A stretch of DNA of 64,000 nt from Batkoa obscura (taxonomy: Eukaryota; Entomophthoromycota; Entomophthoromycetes; Entomophthorales; Batkoaceae). Of this stretch, positions 57,633-64,000 are shown in pieces. The DNA lies in assembly GCA_030770535.1 (NCBI GenBank), contig JASVEC010000008.1:1240001-1304000 (forward strand), read 5' to 3'. Position numbers and translations under genes: made by a program. The notes under the pieces were generated by a model, which had not been told where the DNA came from, did not search any database, and saw only the letters and a list, made by a program, of their open reading frames with translations. Position 1 is the first letter of the stretch. Every line of letters starts with the position of its first letter.

Positions 57633-57963
57633 ATATGCCGTTTAAAAAACTAGAATCAAGACCATGAATAGTTTTTATAATTTTGATTAATTTATCAGAT
57701 TTTATAATTTTTTTTGTAATTATCTAGTTCATTTATAATGAAAAGAATATAAGTGCCCAATTATAGAGCAGATAAGCAAAGCAGGTAAGCCACAAGGTTT
57801 TATGTAATCCTGTTGCTCTTACAATAATATATATTTTTATACAACTTTTAAGCTATTAATTAAATTTAAAAAAAAACTAAAGGTAGGCAAAAGATAAAAA
57901 TAAAAACTAAAGTAATGTAATTAAATTAAAGATTAATTTTTGAATAAAAAAATACAATTGCTT

Positions 57964-58689
57964 TTATAAGTATGTAAAATGTTGATGTTTAGGTAATTGT
58001 TGTGATGTGACTAACAAATAGTTATAAGCAACATTACTTTTACAGCGCTTGGAACTTAAATGTTTTTTATAAATATCTAACCTATAAAAAGATTTTTCAC
58101 AATCTTTACAATGATAAGGCCTTATTTTAATATGAATTAATACATGCCTTCGCATCGAGTTTTTTCTTGAAAATTCTAGTCCACACACTGGGCATTGATG
58201 GCACCCTATCAATTTCATGCATTCTTCTTTGGTACATTTGTTTTTATCTTTACATTCACATTTATTGATAGGACAACGTTTTGCATTTAGTGACCTTGAG
58301 CTTGGAATTTTATTAATTAGATGTTCAATAGAGTTATTATAACTGATATTATGATTGATATTATGATCAATGTTATGATCAACAATAACATTGTTAATAT
58401 AGTTAGTTATGGTATCATCATTTATTTTGTTTGTGTTATTTGTTAAAAGTCCCCATTGGTTGAGCTCAGTATTTATTGAGGATGTAAGCAAATTTGGATT
58501 TAAATATCTTACTCCTTCTCGATCAATTGAGTCATTAGGTATGTCCGAAGATACAATATTAACTTTATGTTGTATTAAGGTGTCATTTATAAATGGTATG
58601 TTTTGTTGAGGATTGATTAGATTAGAGTCCGAAAAATAAAAATCACCAAAGATCATTATTCTTATAATTGAAGTAGTAAATAAGTTCAA
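57964..58689 (-). CDS. Two-finger C2H2 zinc-finger protein
   Basis: Single-exon gene of up to 241 residues; an in-frame ATG at 58656 (MIFGDFYFSDS) may be the real start. The first half is Asn/Ile/Ser-rich with a DHNIDHNINHNIS repeat. A Cys cluster (CPINKCECKDKNKC then CTKEEC and CHQ) follows, then a C2H2 finger CPVCGLEFSRKNSMRRHVLIH and a second finger CKDCEKSFYRLDIYKKHLSS ending in Cys instead of His (C2HC). The HIKIRPYHC linker is typical of DNA-binding finger pairs. Probably a transcription factor; I cannot match it to a named regulator. Three imperfect repeats lie just upstream of its start. Confidence 0.75.
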   Translation of the reverse strand: MNLFTTSIIRIMIFGDFYFSDSNLINPQQNIPFINDTLIQHKVNIVSSDIPNDSIDREGVRYLNPNLLTSSINTELNQWGLLTNNTNKINDDTITNYINNVIVDHNIDHNINHNISYNNSIEHLINKIPSSRSLNAKRCPINKCECKDKNKCTKEECMKLIGCHQCPVCGLEFSRKNSMRRHVLIHIKIRPYHCKDCEKSFYRLDIYKKHLSSKRCKSNVAYNYLLVTSQQLPKHQHFTYL

Positions 58690-58750
58690 AAAAACATTTT
58701 TATGAAGACGTTATTTAATATATTTATATTCCTCATCTATTTCTTGTATT

Positions 58751-58932
58751 TCTTGTTTCAATGCTTCTGTCGCTATTGTTCTTTTTTTGTTTCCTACATA
58801 CATCCATATGCGCTCGTTTGTTTTTGTTTTCTAATGCTTCTGTCGCTATTTTGTTATTTTTATTTTTAATTGTAACTTATTGTACTTAGCCTTCATTTCT
58901 TATTTTCTGCTTCAATGCTGCTGTCGCTATTC
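58751..58932 (-). repeat. Three imperfect repeats upstream of the zinc-finger gene
   Basis: The word GCTTCTGTCGCTATT (once GCTGCTGTCGCTATT) occurs at about 58763, 58836 and 58917. Each is preceded by a T-rich TTTC and two are followed by TTCTTTTT and CCTACA, with unit spacing of about 73 and 81 bp. They begin about 60 bp before the zinc-finger start codon, in the promoter position. Confidence 0.7.
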
Positions 58933-59219
58933 TTTCTTTTTCCTACACTTATCATGCACATCAAGTTATCAAGTTTCAAAAGGGTTTATGACATTTACAC
59001 CAAAGTATCATATTTTAAAACAGCTGAAGTAAAAAGTTAAGTAGTGGTTTTATCAATAAAATTTATAAGAAACAAAGTAGAAGGTTATTTATAATGATAG
59101 TAGATAAGGTAAAGATCTAAATCATTTAAGTCTTTTTCTAGTCTGGCGACTCTAACTGTTACAAATCTAAATTTATTTGACAAATAAAGCTTCTCACTCA
59201 AAAAGTAACAACAATATAT

Positions 59220-59316
59220 GGTGGTATTTTTTTGGCTTCATCACTTTTTTCATCTTTTAAGCGCTACTTGAGTGGAAAAATTGTTAGTAAAACTCTTAAT
59301 ACAAAAATACATTCCC
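59220..59316 (-). mobile_element. Family 1 inverted-repeat element, copy 14
   Basis: 97-bp copy starting GGTGGTATTTTTTTGGC and ending ATACATTCCC, with core AAGCGCTACTTGAGTGG, flanked by perfect ATAT repeats (59216-59219, 59317-59320). Confidence 0.88.
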
Positions 59317-59830
59317 ATATGTATAAGATGGTTACCAAGAAAAATGACGAGTCATCCAGATAACTGGTAAGAGAATAAACGTTAGTTATTTTGAAGGCAT
59401 TTTAATTTTAAAAAATAGCCAGTATGGTGTAAAAAAACTGGGTCTGATTAAAATTTCTTATGAAAAGCCTATATGTTTTTTAATATATTAAAGCTATAAT
59501 GAAGGTGTTTAATTTTATATTAATCTAAAACAATATTTAATAAAGTATAATAAACTTTTAGCTTAAGAGAGTAAGCGTGTTACTTATTAAGTTATAATAC
59601 CAGGCAAATTAAGCCTTTCCAGAAGGGTCTTGCTGCTTTATTTTAATGTTAAATATAAATTATGCTTAAAACGTTTCTTTCAAGGATTAAATTAAGAAAA
59701 TTGGCAATTTCTACAGTATTTGCTAAATAAAATTATAAATGATTGAATAGATTTAATTTTTGTGGTGAAATGTAAAACAATGCCAATTTAAGCCATTTTT
59801 CAAAAACTTATTACATTTACTTTTTATATT

Positions 59831-60927
59831 ATGTTTGATCAATTTAATTATTTAAACTTTAACTTATCTTCAAGTGCTCCTAATTATAACTCTTTAAGTA
59901 GAGACCAAAGATCTGGTAATTTAGGAAGATCTTTAGACACAACTGAAACAAATTCATCAACTACTATTCAAAGAACAAGGACTGAAATTAATATGAATCA
60001 AGGCTCAAACGAGACAATGGATAATAGGCTATATGAAACAGATTCTATTTGTATGTCTCAAACAGATCCAATTTATTTTAACCCAAATTTTTCAACAAGT
60101 TCCCCTATCTTTACACGGTTAATTAACTCTAATAAAAATAGCAACCCAATCTCTTTACAAAGCCAATTTTGGGAAATAGATAGTGATGTATCAGGATGCC
60201 GCTCCTGTCAAAAACCCTTTAGCTTATTTGTAAGGCGTCATCATTGCAGGTAATATTTTCACTTTTTATAAAATAATTGACCCGATTAATGCTTTATTTA
60301 AGGCGTTGTGGATTAATCTATTGTGACAGCTGTTCAAGCGCAAGAATTGATTTAAAAAATTATCATTTAACTTACGACCTCTCTGGATCTGTAAATTCTG
60401 AAGAAGAGGCACCTACTCCTCAAAGAGTTTGTGATCCATGTTATAAAATTATCCGCTCTGGGCCTAGGCTTCCACCAGTTGAAATACCTGTATTATTAAA
60501 AAGAACAGATAGTCAAGCAAGTATACTTACTGAATGTCCTGTATGCTCTAAAAGGCTTATTGCTATCTCAGCAAATAAAGAGGATCATGAAACACATATT
60601 AATGCCTGCTTAGAAGGCAATTCTTTCGATGGGACGAATAATTCTTCACGCTATTTAGGTACGTTCTATTTTTTTAAATTTTAATGACAGCTAAAACATC
60701 ACAGTGTTTACTCTTGAAGAAGATTCTCCAATGTTAAGGCAGGAGTGTACTATTTGCTTAGAAGAGTTCAAACAAGGTAAAGTTTATGGCATTTGTATTA
60801 AATCAATAATAATCTATTGTAAATAGCCGATAGAATTGCAAGACTTAACTGTTTATGTTGCTTTCATAGAAGTTGTATCCAAGAATGGTTTTTCCAAAAT
60901 ACATCTTGTCCAATACACTTCCATTAA
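59831..60927 (+). CDS. PIB1: FYVE-RING ubiquitin ligase of Pib1 type
   Basis: E3 ubiquitin ligase expected on endosomal and vacuolar membranes through PI3P binding. Four exons join in frame: 59831-60249, 60303-60658, 60705-60776 and 60827-60927, giving 315 residues. After a Ser/Asn-rich N-terminus a FYVE-like finger starts with W-x2-D (WEIDSDVSGCRSC), has the PI3P signature RRHHCRRCG (split by an intron) and ends VCDPCY. A middle finger CPVCSKRL...H...H...C follows. The RING reads CTICLEEF, then RLNCLCCFHRSCIQEWF and SCPIH at the very end, where the last ligand is His as in ZNRF and Pib1-like proteins. The gene ends within the RING, as usual for this group. Orthology to Pib1 is by architecture. 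Confidence 0.85.
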
Positions 60928-61863
60928 AAGGTAATTTTTCCCATTTTTACAAATTTTAGTTAAACATTCTTTAGCTTGTAATCTTTAAATAAATTATTTA
61001 TGTCTTATTCATATAAAATCAAGGGTTTCTGAAGTATGGCTACGAATATTCTTTAAAGGGTGCATGAAGCCCGCTAAATAGTACAGCTATTTTATTACTG
61101 TTTTTATTCATTATTAAATTTTCTTCAATTAAAATCCAATAAATTTATAGTATTCTTGTTCTTATGATTCTTTATAAACAAGTTTATAGTTGCATATATT
61201 TTATTTGAATTGACGCAGAGCTAATACAGTCCATAATGAACTACTTGGTAAGATAATTTATATAGCTTTCTACAAATTCAAGTAATTTGCTGAAAACAAT
61301 AATACTTATTACTAATTATCTAATCCTCAGTGGGTTGCTATTTTCGAAAGTAAAACTTTTTTCCAAATTGATTTTATGAAATGAAGGTATTTTTGACTAA
61401 GCAAAGGAGATTCCTTTTACAGATAGTGTTTAGCTTGGTTAACATTTAATAAAATTTTATAACTCTGGAAAATTGAAAAATAAGTTGATATCATAAGTTT
61501 AGATTAAATTTTATATTACATTGTAATCTTTATTTCATACTTTTAAAGATATTGTTAACTTATAATCTCAAAATTTTTAGTGCATTCAACTTATACAAGG
61601 CTGTTAATTTTTTTCTTATCATTTCTTTGCCTTTATTACTAATAAATGATATATGAAACAACATGCCAAAATTTCAATGACAAAAATTAATTATGTGAAT
61701 TAATATTATTAACTTGATATAAAATTTTAATGTATAAAAGCTTGAGTAAATTTTAAATAGAAAACTAATCAATTAATTTATTGTAGTATATGATTTATTA
61801 AGCTTGCTAGGAAAAATACAAAATGAGTATAAATTAGATTTCACACTCATAGATAATATATAT
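60928..61863 (+). other. Convergent 3' spacer
   Basis: AT-rich DNA between the 3' ends of the FYVE-RING gene and RAD7. No gene, repeat or RNA structure was recognised. Confidence 0.5.
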
Positions 61864-63918
61864 TTATAATGTATCACATTCTCTCCCAATGATCCTAAAC
61901 TTGGAATTTTCCATAGCTATTGGTACTGTAAGAGATTCAGTAACTTGGTGACAGCCCCAAACAGTTAGATCTTTAAGTGAATTTAAATTTGGAAAAACGC
62001 CTTCCAAGAGAGGGTCACTGATTGCTCTAACCCAAGAAGCGTTTAACGTAGTTAATAATCTTGGTTTATATGTATTGATTGCGTTTTTTAAACCATTTGA
62101 AGTAAGACCGTCCAAACCGTTTAAATATAAATGTCTGATACTAGAGTGATGGTATTTGAATAAACACTCAACTACAGTATCATTGAGCAAAATACTACAG
62201 TTGCTTAAGTTTAACACATCTAAGCCTAAGCCAACAGACTCTTCTTTACATAAGCCAGTCAAAAGATTTACAATACCTTCTGATGTAAGTTTTTCTGCTT
62301 TCGCTAAATTTAAGTCACCCAGATTTGTACAATGCTCTTTGATTCCACAAATAATGGCATCATCGGATAAATTCTTCCATCCTGAAAGATTCAAGGTAGT
62401 CAACTTCTCTCCAATTATTGGTAATGTCAAAATCAAACTTTCATCTGAGCAAAGTTCGCCAGAATCACTAAAGTCCAACTTTTCTAAATCGGGTAAGCTT
62501 GGTAGCATTTTGCTATTTTCGCTACTTGTTTCATCTTTATAAACCAAAAATGAAATACATTCATCAGTTAATTTACTACATGAACTCAATGAAAGGGATT
62601 TCAATTTCTTGCAATTATCAACCACTGATTTCATAGCATTTAATGAAAATTTAGGGGCAAAATGGATTGATAAATGGTTTAACTTACTACCAAGTTTTTC
62701 AAAAAAAGTCGAAAAGCCTGTTTCAGTGACTAAAAAAGACCCATGCAAAGTAAATGAAGTAAGATTCGTGAAGTTATTAGCATAAGTTGATAGAATTTTA
62801 TCATTCATGCGACCGCAAAATTGTAACTTTAGATCATGAACTTCGGCTCCTAGATCTGCTATTTTCAATAAACTATTTTCATTTAACCCTAAAAATATAA
62901 ACATCTTATCATTATTGAGTAATATAAAACTCACTTGCTGTATCATATAAATGAATGATACTTGGGTTTGACGAAAGAAATAGTGGCAACGTTAAATCAT
63001 CTAAACGTCTATGTTTTGATAAAATTCTAGAAATTTGAACTAGCGATGATGACGAAATGCCGCCAAAAGAGTCGACGTCATCAATATTATCAGAAATAAT
63101 CTATTCATATTATAAATTTAATGTAATTATAAAGATAAAAACTTACTTGTATACACACACTCATCAATGTTGGAAGCTCATCTTTATCAAAGAAATTAAT
63201 ACCACCTGTTAATGCATTATTGCGGCGTCGCTTTTTAGTCTGCTTTGCATTCATTTTATTAACCTTATTTTTCTCACCATTTTTTGGGTTTTTAGTACAG
63301 GATTCACAAAAAACAGAGCCATTATCTCTTCGACAGGCTTGAGTTACAACAAACCGTTTTTGACAATTAGCACAAAAAGTTACTCCTTCAAAATCACGAT
63401 CTTCATTGCCATTGGGCTTTTTCTTAGTACTGAATTTTGCCTTAGGATCATCCCCACCAGGAATCAAATCCGGAATATATTCATCGTCGTCATCGCTATT
63501 CACTTTCTTTTTCTTTTTCAAGTTACGTTTTGGTCGTCTATTGCTGGTGCTCGGTCCTTCAATCACTATATTATCCGTAGTTTGTCTAGCTCTTGATTCT
63601 GTTACAATACCATTTGATTCAGCTTCTACTTCTTGAGTTTCAGGGTTTGCGATTACAAATACTTCGGCAGTTTCTTCATTAGCTCCCTCTTCATCCCCTT
63701 CAACAATGGTAGCTTCTCGGTTATTTTGTTGAATTTCTGTAGTCGCACTTTCACTGCCGTTTATATTTCTTTGTGCAGTAGGTGCTGGATTGGTGTTTCT
63801 AATACCACGTTCCTAAAATACACATTAGATTAATTTTTAGGTATAACTCAATTAATACTTCTAAAAAGCTTGTTAATGCCGATCTTGGCCCACGAACGGA
63901 TCGATTGTTCCTGGCCAT
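61864..63918 (-). CDS. RAD7: Rad7 nucleotide-excision-repair protein
   Basis: Subunit of the Rad7-Rad16 complex that recognises lesions in non-transcribed DNA during global nucleotide excision repair; nuclear. Exons 63918-63859, 63812-63147, 63100-62935 and 62888-61864 join in frame to 638 residues. The N-terminus (RGPRSALTSFLEERGI) matches Rad7's GPNSALTQFLREEGI, split by the first intron. A long acidic and basic disordered stretch with KKKKK runs follows, then a treble-clef-like zinc site CANCQKRF ... CESC, then LPTLMSVCIQ and a large C-terminal leucine-rich repeat region of about 340 residues with AMN1/F-box-type cysteine-containing repeats (LKSLSLSSCSKLTDE, LTTLNLSGWKNLSDD, LDVLNLSNC). 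The start codon lies 82 bp from the window edge, so the promoter is mostly outside. Confidence 0.92.
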
Positions 63919-64000
63919 GTTTAAACTTTTAAAGAGAGATTCTCGATTAATAGCTAAAGTTTGGATTTAAATGGGCTAAACCCCTAATTTACCAAATTAG

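Larger units (their letters stand above)
54232..57963 (+). other. Gene-free spacer with two family 1 elements
   Basis: About 3.7 kb, AT-rich. Only family 1 copies 12 and 13 at the right-hand end are recognised. The 60-codon minus frame at 56769-56951 is Phe/Tyr/Leu-rich and looks like chance. Confidence 0.5.
58690..59830 (+). other. Divergent promoter region with tandem-like repeats and one family 1 element
   Basis: 1.1 kb between the zinc-finger gene (minus) and the FYVE-RING gene (plus). It holds the repeats at 58751-58932 and family 1 copy 14. No coding frame. Confidence 0.55.

Noticed and set aside
58751-58932. Possible CRISPR-like array
   Set aside because: Only three imperfect units with related, not unique, spacers in a eukaryotic genome.
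1-64000. tRNA and rRNA genes
   Set aside because: I looked for GGTTCGAATCC-type T-arms and rRNA-like blocks and saw none convincing. The GGGTTCGAAC near 56567 has no acceptor stem around it.

Overview
The window is strongly AT-rich nuclear DNA of a fungus. Genes carry many short introns with GTAAGT/GTAAAT-type donors and T-rich TAG acceptors. The recognisable proteins are fungal or eukaryotic housekeeping types: HRQ1, TIM10, RCF2, ALG9, CENP-L/Fta1, homogentisate dioxygenase, RAD7, an Ecl1-type protein and a Pib1-type FYVE-RING ligase. Low gene density, long empty AT-rich spacers, a PD-(D/E)XK-like relic and the FCP1-like DLNG proteins would fit an early-diverging lineage (Mucoromycota or Zoopagomycota), but this is inference only.

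Layout. 1-12.2 kb is gene-rich: HRQ1 (minus, cut by the left edge) diverges from TIM10; then two tandem FCP1-homology phosphatase-like paralogues, a PAQR/Izh membrane protein and RCF2 (minus). 12.2-28.2 kb is nearly empty, holding only a broken PD-(D/E)XK-like gene, one Msn2/4-like two-finger regulator and several coding-like fragments. 28.2-42.0 kb is an accessory block: a tandem family of small secreted four-cysteine proteins (two long PA-rich A-type genes, four intact and two decayed B-type genes), interspersed with a dead cationic amino-acid permease and an orphan gene. 42.1-47.8 kb is again gene-dense: ALG9 (minus) diverging from CENP-L, then HGD (minus). 47.8-59.8 kb is sparse, with an Ecl1-type zinc protein and a second C2H2 gene. 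59.8-63.9 kb holds the FYVE-RING gene and RAD7 (minus).

Two short inverted-repeat element families run through the spacers. Family 1 is about 97 bp, with GGGGRTGT-type ends and mostly 4-bp AT-rich target duplications (often ATAT). At least 14 copies lie between 13.2 and 59.3 kb. One lies in the 3' flank of the second A-type gene and is absent from the matching flank of the first, which gives a natural empty site. Family 2 has ends like TTTCTAAAGTAAT and three or more copies. No autonomous partner for either is visible.

The most notable system is the secreted family. The genes share a signal peptide, four ordered cysteines, an FKG-x-(M/I)-x-x-G core and a terminal phenylalanine. The B-type genes also share an upstream box ending in TAAACAA about 95-110 bp before the start codon, while the A-type pair share a different upstream block plus a TATA box. 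Two separately regulated subfamilies of a lineage-specific secretome cluster is a reasonable hypothesis. Their function is unknown.
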